32,314 nucleotides of DNA from Alphaproteobacteria bacterium (lineage in GTDB: Bacteria; Pseudomonadota; Alphaproteobacteria; UBA8366), in the NCBI GenBank assembly GCA_030743445.1, contig JASLSL010000277.1, positions 1 through 32,314 of the forward strand, read 5' to 3'. The notes below the pieces were generated by a model. That model was not told where the DNA came from. It saw nothing but the letters and a program-made list of their open reading frames with translations, and ran no database searches. Shown piece after piece: positions 18,888 through 28,055 of this stretch (position 1 is its first letter; the number at the start of each line of letters is the position of its first letter). The position numbers were made by a program, and so were the translations under genes.

Positions 18888-20120
18888 ATGGACTTCCAAC
18901 TGACCGAGGCACAGCAGGATTTGCAGGCCCGCGCCCGCGAGCTGGCGCGCGGCAGCTTCGCGGCCCGCGCCGCCGAGATCGACATCAGCGAGGAATATCC
19001 CTGGAACACCGTCGAGGAGATGAAGAACGCCGGCTTCATGGGCATGACGATTCCCAAGGAATACGGCGGCCAGGGACTGACCTTCTTCGACGCGGTGCTG
19101 GTCGTCGAGCAGATGGCGCAGGTCTGCGGCGTGACCGGGCGGATCGCGGTCGAGAGCAACATGGGCGCGATCTCAACGGTGATGAAATACGGCAGCCAGG
19201 AGCAGAAGAAGCTCTCGGCATCGCTGGTGCTCGACGGCGACAAGCCGGCGATCTGCATCACCGAACCCGAGGCCGGTAGTGCGGCGACCGAGATGACCAC
19301 GCGCGCCGATAAAAAGGGCGATATCTACGTCATCAACGGCAAGAAGCACTGGATCACCGGCGCCGGGGTCTCGCGCCTCCATCTCGTCTTCGCCCGTGTG
19401 TTCGACGAGGCAGGCGAGGAGCAGGGCATCGGCGGCTTCCTCGCGGTCAGGGACGAGACCCCGGGGCTCTCGATCGGCAACCGCGAGCCGACCATGGGGC
19501 TGCGCGGCATTCCCGAGGCCGAGGTCGTCATGCAGGACATGGAGGTCGACGCATCGATGATGGTGCAGCCGCCGCGCGGCCTAAGGAAGGGCTTCGCCGA
19601 CCTGATGGACGCCTACAACTCGCAACGCGTCGGGGCCGGCACCATGGCGCTCGGTATCGCCCAAGGCGCCTTTGAGCACGCCCTCGCCTACTCCAAGCAG
19701 CGCGAGCAGTTCGGCCGGCCGATCTACGAGTTCCAAGGCCTGCAATGGATGCTCGCCGACATGTCGATCCAGATCGACGCGGCGCAGCTGATGCTCTACC
19801 GCGCCGCGGCCAACGCCGGCGACGGCTTCCCGGACGCGACCGAGGCGGCGAAGGCCAAGATCATCGCGTCCGAAATGGCGATCAAGGTGACCAACGACGC
19901 GTTGCAGATGTTCGGCGCCGCCGGCTATTCCAGGCGCAATCCCTTGGAGCGCATGGTGCGCGACGGCCGCATGTTCACCATCGGCGGCGGCACGGCGCAG
20001 ATCCTGCGCACGGTGGTGGCCTCGCGCATCCTCGAGCGCCGGCTGCCGCAGACCCGCGACGGATTCACCAAGTTGGCCGAGCGCGAGAAGGCGGCGAAGG
20101 GCAAGCAGGCGGCGGAGTAG
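18888..20120 (+). CDS. Acyl-CoA dehydrogenase family protein, atypical active site
   Basis: ITEPEAGSAATEM, KHWITGAG, SKQREQFGRPIYEFQ, GAAGYSRRNPLERMVRDGRMFTIGGGTAQILR. Fold clear; catalytic Glu position(s) substituted (see findings). Confidence 0.92.
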   Translation: MDFQLTEAQQDLQARARELARGSFAARAAEIDISEEYPWNTVEEMKNAGFMGMTIPKEYGGQGLTFFDAVLVVEQMAQVCGVTGRIAVESNMGAISTVMKYGSQEQKKLSASLVLDGDKPAICITEPEAGSAATEMTTRADKKGDIYVINGKKHWITGAGVSRLHLVFARVFDEAGEEQGIGGFLAVRDETPGLSIGNREPTMGLRGIPEAEVVMQDMEVDASMMVQPPRGLRKGFADLMDAYNSQRVGAGTMALGIAQGAFEHALAYSKQREQFGRPIYEFQGLQWMLADMSIQIDAAQLMLYRAAANAGDGFPDATEAAKAKIIASEMAIKVTNDALQMFGAAGYSRRNPLERMVRDGRMFTIGGGTAQILRTVVASRILERRLPQTRDGFTKLAEREKAAKGKQAAE

Positions 20121-20151
20121 CCGGCCCGCCGGCCCTGTCGAAAGCCCCCCG

Positions 20152-21408
20152 ATGACGACCGAGGCGACCCCCTGGGGCGGCGACATTGACGACCCGCGGC
20201 CGGCCCCGGACCGCGCCGCCGCATTCGACCCGAACGCCCTCGAACCCGCCTTCCTCGACGACCCCTTCCCGGCCTACCACTTGTTGCGCGAGCACGACCC
20301 GGTGCACCGCTGCCCCGACGGCAGTTATTTCCTGACGCGCTACGACGACCTGATGCAGGTTTACCGCGGCGAGGAGTTCAGCTCCGACAAGACCCGTGAG
20401 TTCGGCCCGAAATACGGCGATAGCCCGCTTTATCTCCACCACACCACGAGCTTGGTGTTCAACGACCCGCCGTTGCACACGCGGGTGCGCGAACTTCTCA
20501 ATCCCGCCTTCACGCCGCGCGCCCTCAAGCAGCTCGAGCCGGACCTGGTGGCGCTGGTCGACCGGCTGCTCGACCGGGCGCAAGAGATGGGCAGCTTCGA
20601 CCTGATCGCCGACTTCGCCGCCGCGATCCCGGTCGAGGTGATCGGCAATATGTTGGGCATTCCCCACGAGGACCGCGGTCCGCTCAGGGGCTGGTCGCTC
20701 GCGATCCTCGGCGCCTTGGAGCCGGTGACCCCAGCGCAAGTGCTCGAGCGCGGCAACCGCGCGGTGACCGAGTTCTCGGGCTATCTTTCGGACCTGATCG
20801 CGGAACGGCGGCGCAATCCCGACAGGTTCGGCGACGACGTGATGGCGCGGCTGATTGAAGGCAATCCCGAGGGCGAACAGCTCTCCGACACCGAGTTGAT
20901 CCAGAACTGCATCTTCCTGCTCAACGCCGGGCACGAGACCACGACCAACCTGATCGGCAACAGCATCGCCGCCCTGCTCGACAATCCAGCGGAATGGCGG
21001 CGCCTCGATGGCGAGCCCGACCTGATCGAGAGTGCGGTGGAGGAGTTCCTGCGCTACCAGAGCTCGAACCAGCTCGGCAACCGCCGCGTGGCGGCGGACA
21101 CCACGGTCGGTGGTGTGGCGATGCCAGCGGGCGCCTACATCCATCTCTGCATCGGGGCCGCCAACCGCGACCCGAGCCAGTTCCCCGACCCGGACCGGCT
21201 CGACATCGCGCGCTCGCCGAACCGGCACCTCGCCTTTGCCACCGGCCGGCACGCCTGCGCCGGGATGATCCTGGCTAGGATGGAAGGCCGGGTCGCGATC
21301 GCCAAGCTCGTCGCGCGCTTGCCCAAGCTCCGGCGCGACGGCGAGTTCCGCCGCGGCGGCCGGGCGCGGTTCCGCGGCTTCCTCGCCTATCCGGTGCGGG
21401 CGGGATAG
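20152..21408 (+). CDS. Cytochrome P450
   Basis: I-helix LLNAGHETTTNLIGN (AGxxTT), EEFLRYQ (ExxR), heme-Cys loop FATGRHACAGMILARMEGR. Confidence 0.95.
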   Translation: MTTEATPWGGDIDDPRPAPDRAAAFDPNALEPAFLDDPFPAYHLLREHDPVHRCPDGSYFLTRYDDLMQVYRGEEFSSDKTREFGPKYGDSPLYLHHTTSLVFNDPPLHTRVRELLNPAFTPRALKQLEPDLVALVDRLLDRAQEMGSFDLIADFAAAIPVEVIGNMLGIPHEDRGPLRGWSLAILGALEPVTPAQVLERGNRAVTEFSGYLSDLIAERRRNPDRFGDDVMARLIEGNPEGEQLSDTELIQNCIFLLNAGHETTTNLIGNSIAALLDNPAEWRRLDGEPDLIESAVEEFLRYQSSNQLGNRRVAADTTVGGVAMPAGAYIHLCIGAANRDPSQFPDPDRLDIARSPNRHLAFATGRHACAGMILARMEGRVAIAKLVARLPKLRRDGEFRRGGRARFRGFLAYPVRAG

Positions 21409-21411
21409 CGA

Positions 21412-21553
21412 CCCCCTCACCCTCCCAGCCACTCTTCGAGTGGCCGGGCCCCTCCCTCTCCCACGAGGGGAGAGGGTGTATACTGCCGAGCTCGCACGAA
21501 AAACCCTCTCCCCTGGCGGGAGAGGGTGGCCGCGTAGCGGCCGGGTGAGGGGG
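21412..21553. repeat. Intergenic palindromic repeat copy 3
   Basis: ccccctcaccctcccagccactcttcgagtggc...ctctcccctggcgggagaggg...ccgggtgaggggg; same ends as copies 1 and 2 with a different central hairpin (gccactcttcgagtggc). Confidence 0.8.
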
Positions 21554-21565
21554 ACGGTTACGCGA

Positions 21566-21961
21566 TTACGGCGCGAAGCTGGAGCGCGCCTGGATGCCCC
21601 AGCGGCCGTCCACATTGGTCACGATATAGAGCGAGCGGTAGGTCGCGATCAGGGACCCATTTTCCCGGTAGCGCGAAAACACCACGTCGAGATGGACCTT
21701 GTCGGGCCCGGCATAGATCACCTCGCGCTTGTCCCACTCGCTGTGGTGCCAGCCGTCGGCCTTGGTGCGTCGGTCGAAATACTCGAATTTGTAGTCGCCG
21801 CGCTGCTCGAAAGTCATGACCTCGTTGTTGCCGGTGATCCGGATGTGGGGGAAGTTGTACGCGGCGTTGATCCCGGCCTCGTCGCGCGCGTTGAGCGCCG
21901 CCATGAAGTCGTCGAGCGCGCCGAGCGCGGCGGCGACACTCTCCGGGTAATCCGCCGGCAA
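21566..21961 (-). CDS. SnoaL/NTF2-like protein (start uncertain; TTG at 21961 or nearby)
   Basis: LPADYPESVAAALGALDDFMAALNARDEAGINAAYNFPHIRITGNNEVMTFEQRGDYKFEYFDRRTKADGWHHSEW... cone-fold-like pattern. Confidence 0.65.
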   Translation of the reverse strand: MPADYPESVAAALGALDDFMAALNARDEAGINAAYNFPHIRITGNNEVMTFEQRGDYKFEYFDRRTKADGWHHSEWDKREVIYAGPDKVHLDVVFSRYRENGSLIATYRSLYIVTNVDGRWGIQARSSFAP

Positions 21962-21965
21962 ACGA

Positions 21966-22319
21966 CTACTCCGCCGCGGCGAGCGCCGCCGCCTCGCCCA
22001 TGAAGATGTCGAGGCAGAGATTCTGGTCGACCAGCCGCAAGGTCTTCTGCGATTCCAGCGGCAGCGGAATCTTGGTCGAGATACAGAGTTCGATGATCGC
22101 CGAAAGCGCCCCTCCCTCGGCGATGCGCACGTTCTCTTCCTTGTTCTTGCCATAGTCGAAGAACGACAGCTCGTAGAAGTGGTCGTCCTTGTCCTGCACC
22201 GGCTTGATCAGGGTGATGTCGCCGCCCGGCACCTTGCTCACCGGCCTCGCGGAACTGTCGGCGATCGCTTGCTTGACCTCGTCGTTGTGGAAGGTCAGGC
22301 GTCGGAATTCGTTCGGCAT
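21966..22319 (-). CDS. Conserved hypothetical protein
   Basis: 117 aa MPNEFRRLTFHNDEVKQAIADSSARPVSKVPGGDITLIKPVQDKDDHFYELSFFDYGKNKEENVRIAEGGALSAIIELC...; compact frame just upstream of the SnoaL-like ORF. Confidence 0.65.
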   Translation of the reverse strand: MPNEFRRLTFHNDEVKQAIADSSARPVSKVPGGDITLIKPVQDKDDHFYELSFFDYGKNKEENVRIAEGGALSAIIELCISTKIPLPLESQKTLRLVDQNLCLDIFMGEAAALAAAE

Positions 22320-22345
22320 GTCGGCCTCCCCTCTCGTTGCTAAAT

Positions 22346-23419
22346 CTACCCGCACTGGCCGCGGTGGCGCAGCAGGTGGTCGGCCAAGACGCAAGCCAGC
22401 ATCGCCTCGCCGACCGGCACCGCGCGGATGCCGACGCACGGGTCGTGCCGCCCCTTGGTCTGGATTTCGGTGTTCTCGCCCTGGACGTTCACCGTCTTGC
22501 GTGGCGTCAGGATCGAGCTCGTCGGCTTGACCGCGAAGCGCGCGACCACGTCTTGGCCCGTCGAGATGCCGCCGAGGATACCGCCCGCGTTGTTGGAGAG
22601 GAACTCGACCTCGCCCGCGTTGGTCATCCGCATCTCGTCGGCGTTGTCCTCGCCCGAGAGCGTCGCGGCGTGGAACCCGGCGCCGATCTCGACCCCCTTG
22701 ACCGCGTTGATCCCCATCATGGCGGAGGCGATGTCGGCGTCGAGTTTGCCATAGACCGGGGCGCCGAGCCCCGCCGGCACACCCGAGGCCACGACCTCGA
22801 TCACGGCCCCCAGCGACGAGCCCGCCTTGCGCGCCGTCTCGACCGCATCCTCCCAGATCCCGGCCGCCTTGGCGTCGGGCGAGAAGAAGTCGTTCCGGTC
22901 GACCTCGTCCCAATCCCACGCGGCGCGGTCGATGCCGTGCTCGCCGACCTGGACCAGGGCGCCACGGACGACCACATGGTCGCCGAGCACCTTGCGGGCG
23001 ATGGCGCCGGCGGCGACCCGCATCGCCGTCTCGCGCGCCGACGAGCGCCCGCCGCCGCGATGATCGCGGATGCCGTATTTCTTCCAATAGGTGTAGTCGG
23101 CGTGGCCCGGGCGGAACTTGTCCCGGATGTCGTCGTAGTCCTTGTTGCGCTGGTCGACGTTCTCGATCATCAGGCCGATCGGCGTGCCGGTCGTCACCCC
23201 GTCGAGCACGCCGGATAGGATTTTCACCGCGTCCGGCTCCTTGCGCTGCGAGGTGTGCTTGCTCTGCCCCGGGCGGCGCTTGTCGAGATAGGCTTGGATG
23301 TCGGCCTCGGCCAAGGGAATGCTCGGCGGCGTGCCGTCGACGACGCAGCCGATCGCCGGCCCGTGGCTTTCACCCCAGGTCGTGAAGCGAAACAGATGTC
23401 CGAAGGTGTTCGAGGACAT
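22346..23419 (-). CDS. aroC: Chorismate synthase
   Basis: [58 protein letters not shown]; chorismate synthase signatures throughout. Confidence 0.97.
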   Translation of the reverse strand: MSSNTFGHLFRFTTWGESHGPAIGCVVDGTPPSIPLAEADIQAYLDKRRPGQSKHTSQRKEPDAVKILSGVLDGVTTGTPIGLMIENVDQRNKDYDDIRDKFRPGHADYTYWKKYGIRDHRGGGRSSARETAMRVAAGAIARKVLGDHVVVRGALVQVGEHGIDRAAWDWDEVDRNDFFSPDAKAAGIWEDAVETARKAGSSLGAVIEVVASGVPAGLGAPVYGKLDADIASAMMGINAVKGVEIGAGFHAATLSGEDNADEMRMTNAGEVEFLSNNAGGILGGISTGQDVVARFAVKPTSSILTPRKTVNVQGENTEIQTKGRHDPCVGIRAVPVGEAMLACVLADHLLRHRGQCG

Positions 23420-23422
23420 GGC

Positions 23423-24259
23423 TCAAGACTTCTTGATTGCCGACAGCAGCTCGCCGACCTCCTCGGCCGCGTCGACCGCCACCATGCCGACCGTGTGGTA
23501 ACCGCAATCGACGTGGTGGACCTCGCCGGTCACGCCCGAGCCGAGGTCCGAGAGCAGGTAGAGCCCGGCCTTGCCGATCTCGTCGAGCGCGACGTTGCGG
23601 CGTAGCGGCGAGTTCAGCTCGTTCCACTTGAGGATGTAGCGGAAGTCGCCGATGCCGGCGGCGGCGAGCGTCTTGATCGGCCCGGCCGAGATCGCGTTGA
23701 CCCGGATTCCCTCGGCGCCGAGGTCGACCGCGAGGTAGCGCACGCTCGCCTCGAGCGCCGCCTTGGCGACGCCCATCACGTTGTAGTGCGGCATCACCCG
23801 CTCGGCGCCGTAGTAGGTCATCGTCAGCATGCCGCCGCCGTCGGTCATCATCCGGGCGGCGCGCTGGCAGACCGCAGTGAACGAGTAGCACGAGACGTCC
23901 ATCGTCAGCTGGAAGTTGTCGCGCGTCGTCACGACGTACTTGCCGGTCAGCTGGTCCTTGTCGGAGAAGGCGATGGCGTGGACCACGAAATCGATCGAGT
24001 CCCAGGCGTCGCCAAGCTGCTCGAAGGCGGCATCGAGACTGGCGTCGTCGCTGACGTCGCACTCCATCACCACGGTCGAGCCGACGGATTCGGCGAGCGG
24101 CCGGACCCGGCGCTCCAGCACTTCAGCCTGATAGGTGAAGGCGAGCTCCGCACCGTGCTCGGCGAGCGTGCGCGCGATACCCCAGCCGATCGAGCGGTCG
24201 TTCGCGACGCCCATCACCAGGCCGCGCTTGCCCTCCATCAGCGCTAGCGGGACTGCCAT
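23423..24259 (-). CDS. fabI: Enoyl-[acyl-carrier-protein] reductase (NADH) FabI
   Basis: GLVMGVANDRSIGWGIARTLAEHGAELAFTYQ; TYYGAERVMPHYNVMGVAKAALEASVRYLAVDLG; VNAISAGPIKTLAAAGI; start ATG at 24259. Confidence 0.96.
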   Translation of the reverse strand: MAVPLALMEGKRGLVMGVANDRSIGWGIARTLAEHGAELAFTYQAEVLERRVRPLAESVGSTVVMECDVSDDASLDAAFEQLGDAWDSIDFVVHAIAFSDKDQLTGKYVVTTRDNFQLTMDVSCYSFTAVCQRAARMMTDGGGMLTMTYYGAERVMPHYNVMGVAKAALEASVRYLAVDLGAEGIRVNAISAGPIKTLAAAGIGDFRYILKWNELNSPLRRNVALDEIGKAGLYLLSDLGSGVTGEVHHVDCGYHTVGMVAVDAAEEVGELLSAIKKS

Positions 24260-24432
24260 CCACCCTGTCTCCCTACAAAAAATCGCCCCGTCGCACGCGA
24301 AAATCGCCGTTCCGGGGCTGGGGATCATCATACGCGTTCTCTCCGGACGGTCAAACGCGGGGCGCCGCGATTTGAACCCGCGCGCGTACGGCCCTATCAT
24401 CGGCGCGGATTTTGCGGGTTCGGAACGCGAAC

Positions 24433-25791
24433 ATGAGCGAACGGCAGGCCACACCGGCCGTCCCCGGCTGGGTCTCGGGCGCGCGCTTCATCGGCTACGT
24501 GATGCGGCGCTTCGCGGCCGACCATTGCACCCAACGCGCGGCGGGATTGACCTATACCTCGCTCATCGCGCTGGTGCCGTTGCTCGCGGTCGGCTTCGCG
24601 ATCTTCTCCGCCTTTCCGGCCTTCGAGGCGCTGCGCGGCGAGGCCCAGTCCTTCATCTTCGAAAACTTCGTGCCCGAGATCGGCGGCGTCGTCGCCGAGC
24701 ACCTCGACCAGTTCACCCAGAAGACCGGCGGCCTGACCGCGGTCGGCGTGATTTTCCTGATCGCCAGCGCGGTGATGCTGCTGTCGACCATCGGCGCCAC
24801 CTTCGACACGATCTGGCGGATCAAAACGCCGCGCTCGCTGGTCATTCGCCTGCTTTCCTACTGGGCGGTCGTGACCCTGACGCCGCTTTTGTTCGGCGCC
24901 AGCCTGTCGCTGTCGAGCTACCTGTTCGCCGCGGCCAAGGCCTCGGGCGTCGAGACCTATACCGGCCCGCTGATCAACTTGGCGGGATTCCTGCCTTTGG
25001 TGCTGCAGTTCGCCGGCTTCACCATCGTCTACATGGTGATCCCGAACGCGCCGGTCCGGTGGCGCGACGCGCTTGCCGGCGGGCTCGCCGCGGGTCTGCT
25101 GTTCGAGGTGCTGAAGAAGGGCTTCGGGCTCTACGTCTCCAGTGTCCCGACCTACCAGACGATCTACGGCGCGATGGCGACGGTGCCGATCTTCCTGATC
25201 TGGATGTACGTCTCGTGGACCGTCGTGCTGTTCGGCGCCGAGATGGCGGCGGCTCTGCCGGAATGGCGTTCGGGGCATCGCAGTCTCGGGCGCGGCCTCG
25301 AAGGGACGGGCCCGCGTCTCGCGGCAGCACTTTCGGTGCTGCATCCCCTGGCGGTGGCGAGCCTCGGTGGCGGAGGCCTGCGGCAGCGCGACCTGCAACG
25401 GCGCACCGGAATGGCGCACGACGCGATGGGCGACACGATCGAGGAGTTGCGAGAGGCGCGCTACGTCGCCAAGGGCGAACGCGGCGAATTCATGATTTCG
25501 CGCGATCTGGAGGCCGCGAGCCTCGGCGATCTGCGCCGTGACCTCGGCCTCGACCTCGTCGTCCTCGAGACAACGGGACCCGCCTGGACCGGCCGGTTCG
25601 CCGACATCGCCGCCGAGATCGAGGCGGCCGGCGCGCCGATTCTGGAAGTCTCGCTGAAGGACCTGTTGGCGGCGGGCGAAGGCGGCGCGGTGGTCTCGTT
25701 CCCGGGCGACCTTCAGCCCGACGAGCCGATCGCCAGCGGCAAGGCGAAGGTGCTGGCCTGGCTCGGCCTGACCTGGCTCGGGTCGTCGTAG
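24433..25791 (+). CDS. YihY/virulence factor BrkB family membrane protein
   Basis: FAADHCTQRAAGLTYTSLIALVPLLAVGFAIFSAFPAF; TFDTIWRIKTPRS; YQTIYGAMATVPIFLIWMYVSWTVVLFGAEMAAAL; C-terminal wHTH-like extension. Confidence 0.92.
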   Translation: MSERQATPAVPGWVSGARFIGYVMRRFAADHCTQRAAGLTYTSLIALVPLLAVGFAIFSAFPAFEALRGEAQSFIFENFVPEIGGVVAEHLDQFTQKTGGLTAVGVIFLIASAVMLLSTIGATFDTIWRIKTPRSLVIRLLSYWAVVTLTPLLFGASLSLSSYLFAAAKASGVETYTGPLINLAGFLPLVLQFAGFTIVYMVIPNAPVRWRDALAGGLAAGLLFEVLKKGFGLYVSSVPTYQTIYGAMATVPIFLIWMYVSWTVVLFGAEMAAALPEWRSGHRSLGRGLEGTGPRLAAALSVLHPLAVASLGGGGLRQRDLQRRTGMAHDAMGDTIEELREARYVAKGERGEFMISRDLEAASLGDLRRDLGLDLVVLETTGPAWTGRFADIAAEIEAAGAPILEVSLKDLLAAGEGGAVVSFPGDLQPDEPIASGKAKVLAWLGLTWLGSS

Positions 25792-25802
25792 AAAATCCCA
25801 AC

Positions 25803-25929
25803 CCCGTCATCCCGGGCGGCGCGCAGCGGAGACCCGGGACCCATTCCGGAAAACACCCGAGCATACCGGCTGGCCCGTTGGTTCTCCGGACTGGGTCCCG
25901 GATCGACCTTCGGTCGTCCGGGATGACGA
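25803..25929. repeat. Second family of intergenic inverted repeat (CGTCATCCCGGG ... CCGGGATGACG)
   Basis: cgtcatcccgggcggcgcgcagcggagacccgggacccattccgg...ctccggactgggtcccggatcgaccttcggtcgtccgggatgacg; terminal and internal arms complementary. Confidence 0.75.
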
Positions 25930-25941
25930 TGGGTAGATGTG

Positions 25942-26580
25942 CTAGGCCGTGTGGAGGCGGTTTTCGATCGATCGCAGGAAGGTTCGGGCGGCGGCGCGCA
26001 CGCCCTCGAACAGACCGTCGGCGATGGTCGCGGCGTCGCGGCGCAACGACGCCAGCCCTTCTGCCGTATCCGTCTCGGGCGCCCTCGGCGCCAGCGAGAA
26101 CGTGGTGCTGGGATTGTCGACCTCGGCCACGGTGACCGACACGCGCCAATCGTTCTCGATCCGGCGCTTGATGCGAAGCGCCGCGAGATGCTCCTCGACC
26201 AGGCGCGGGTAGAAAACCGTGTCGGAGTAGAACCAAACCTGCGGCGGACGCAGGATCCCGCCGGTCGAATCGAGATGGCCCTCGCACGACCAGCACGGCC
26301 GGCACACGCCGAGTGTGTGGAACGCGAAGACCAACGGCACGATTTCGGCCTCGATCGGGAAACGATCCGGATCGGAGGACATCTGGCGCGGCGCCATCGG
26401 ACACCGGGCAGAGCATTTGCAAGCACACGTGGTCGAGCCCGAGCACGAACAGCGCTCGGTGCAGCCGGGACAGGGCCGCAGCTCGGTCGGTCCAGGATGT
26501 TCCACCAGACCCAGAAGCTCGTTCCGGCAGCGGGCGCCGAATTCCGCGCTGGTATCAGGTCGCTCGATCCGCATCGTCAT
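25942..26580 (-). CDS. Cys-rich hypothetical protein (putative metal/Fe-S binding)
   Basis: 212 aa containing CPGCTERCSCSGSTTCACKCSARC and CRPCWSC; no family recognised. Confidence 0.7.
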   Translation of the reverse strand: MTMRIERPDTSAEFGARCRNELLGLVEHPGPTELRPCPGCTERCSCSGSTTCACKCSARCPMAPRQMSSDPDRFPIEAEIVPLVFAFHTLGVCRPCWSCEGHLDSTGGILRPPQVWFYSDTVFYPRLVEEHLAALRIKRRIENDWRVSVTVAEVDNPSTTFSLAPRAPETDTAEGLASLRRDAATIADGLFEGVRAAARTFLRSIENRLHTA

Positions 26581-26672
26581 GGTCCCCTACATGGCGCCGC
26601 GGGCCCGACCGAGCCATCGCGGCGCAATCATCCATGCACCGCCATGCGTAGCCGGAAACGACTAAATAACCG

Positions 26673-28055
26673 TTAACGGAGTAAGGAGATTCGGACGGCC
26701 GGCGCCGATTGCGCCAGACGGTCCAAAGCGGCGACGGCCACCGCCTGCGCTTGGCCCAAGCACGCCGCGACCGAGGGGCCGGCGAGATAGTTCCCGGTGA
26801 CGAACAGTCCGGGCAGGTTGCCCGATAGCCCTTCGAGCACGGCGGTACGGTCACCGTGCCCGTGGCGATACTGCGGCAGCCCGAGCGGCCAGTGCCGGAC
26901 GCGCGCCACGACCGGCTCGCCCTTGGCACCGATCAGGTCGGCGAACTCTTGCCGAGCGAGCTCGATCAACTCCGCCGCCGGCAGGCGGGCCAGGTGCGGC
27001 GCCCGGGCGCCGCCGAAATATCCGGCGACCGCGACACATCCCTGGGGCGCGCGGCCCGGGAACATGGTCGAACAGAACTGGGCGCCGGTCAGGCTTCGGG
27101 CCTCACCTTGCGGCACCAGGAAGCCGAGCCCGTCGAGCGGATGCGCCACCTGCTCGCGGCGATAGCCGAGGAAGGCGACCGCGAGCGGCGGCGCCGCAAT
27201 TCCGCCGGCGGCATCGGCGGCGGCTTCGTCGACGCCCTCCAACAGTCGTGCCGCGACATGGGGCTGGGTCGCGACGATCACCGAACGGGCGGCGAAGCTC
27301 CCGGCTTCGCCGGCATCGATCATAAACCCGCTGGCACTCGCTTCGATCCGGCGCACCGCAACGCCGGTGCGCACCGACTCGCCGAGCGCCCGGGTCAACG
27401 CGTTGGGCAATGTTCCGATGCCGCCCTGCCAGGAAAACAGCCGGCTGCTCGGCATTCTGGCACCCTCCAGGCGCCGGCGAAACATGCCGATCGTGATCGA
27501 GCCATAGCGGCGCTCCAACCCGACCAGCTTCGGAAACGCGGCGCCGACCGACAGCTCGTCGGCGCGGCCGGCGTAGATGCCGGCGACCAGGGGATCGATC
27601 ACCCGCTCGGTGAACTCGCGCCCGAACCGGCGGGTGCAGAACTCGGCGATCGATTCCCGGGTGTCATCGGCGCCACGCGGCACCAAGGGCTCGGCCAGCA
27701 TGCGCAACCGGGCGCCGAGGCTGAGGTAGTTCGTGGCGAGGAAGCCCATGGGATGGGCCGGTATGCCGCGGAGCCGGCCCTCGCCGACCAGGTAGCGCCG
27801 CCGCACCCCCGCGCCGAGATCGCATTTACCGGCGTCGAGCCCGAGTGCCTGGGACAGCTCGCATGCCGCCGTCGATTCGGCGGCGACGGTGCTCGGCCCG
27901 TGCTCCATCAGGAACCCGTCGATGCGCTCGGAGACGGCGTTGCCGCCGGTCCGGGCCTGGCGCTCGAGCACCAACACCCGGCGGCCCTGGCGTTGCAGCG
28001 CGTAGGCCGCGGCCAAGCCGGAGACACCGCCACCGATGATCGCGACGTCGATCAT
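26673..28055 (-). CDS. Protoporphyrinogen/coproporphyrinogen oxidase (HemY/HemG FAD type)
   Basis: MIDVAIIGGGVSGLAAAYALQRQGRRVLVLERQARTGGNAVSERIDGFLMEHGPSTV; VIDPLVAGIYAGRADELSVGAAFPKLVGLERRYGSI; C-terminal GNLPGLFVTGNYLAGPSVAACLGQA. Confidence 0.92.
   Translation of the reverse strand: MIDVAIIGGGVSGLAAAYALQRQGRRVLVLERQARTGGNAVSERIDGFLMEHGPSTVAAESTAACELSQALGLDAGKCDLGAGVRRRYLVGEGRLRGIPAHPMGFLATNYLSLGARLRMLAEPLVPRGADDTRESIAEFCTRRFGREFTERVIDPLVAGIYAGRADELSVGAAFPKLVGLERRYGSITIGMFRRRLEGARMPSSRLFSWQGGIGTLPNALTRALGESVRTGVAVRRIEASASGFMIDAGEAGSFAARSVIVATQPHVAARLLEGVDEAAADAAGGIAAPPLAVAFLGYRREQVAHPLDGLGFLVPQGEARSLTGAQFCSTMFPGRAPQGCVAVAGYFGGARAPHLARLPAAELIELARQEFADLIGAKGEPVVARVRHWPLGLPQYRHGHGDRTAVLEGLSGNLPGLFVTGNYLAGPSVAACLGQAQAVAVAALDRLAQSAPAVRISLLR

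Noticed and set aside
20065-21615. 516-aa minus-strand ORF over the P450 gene
   Set aside because: Shadow ORF; it also runs through the intergenic repeat. The P450 motifs support the plus strand.
25713-26426. 237-aa minus-strand ORF overlapping the repeat and the Cys-rich gene
   Set aside because: Runs through the intergenic inverted repeat and is Arg/Ser/Pro-rich. The overlapping 25942-26580 frame has a better protein-like composition.
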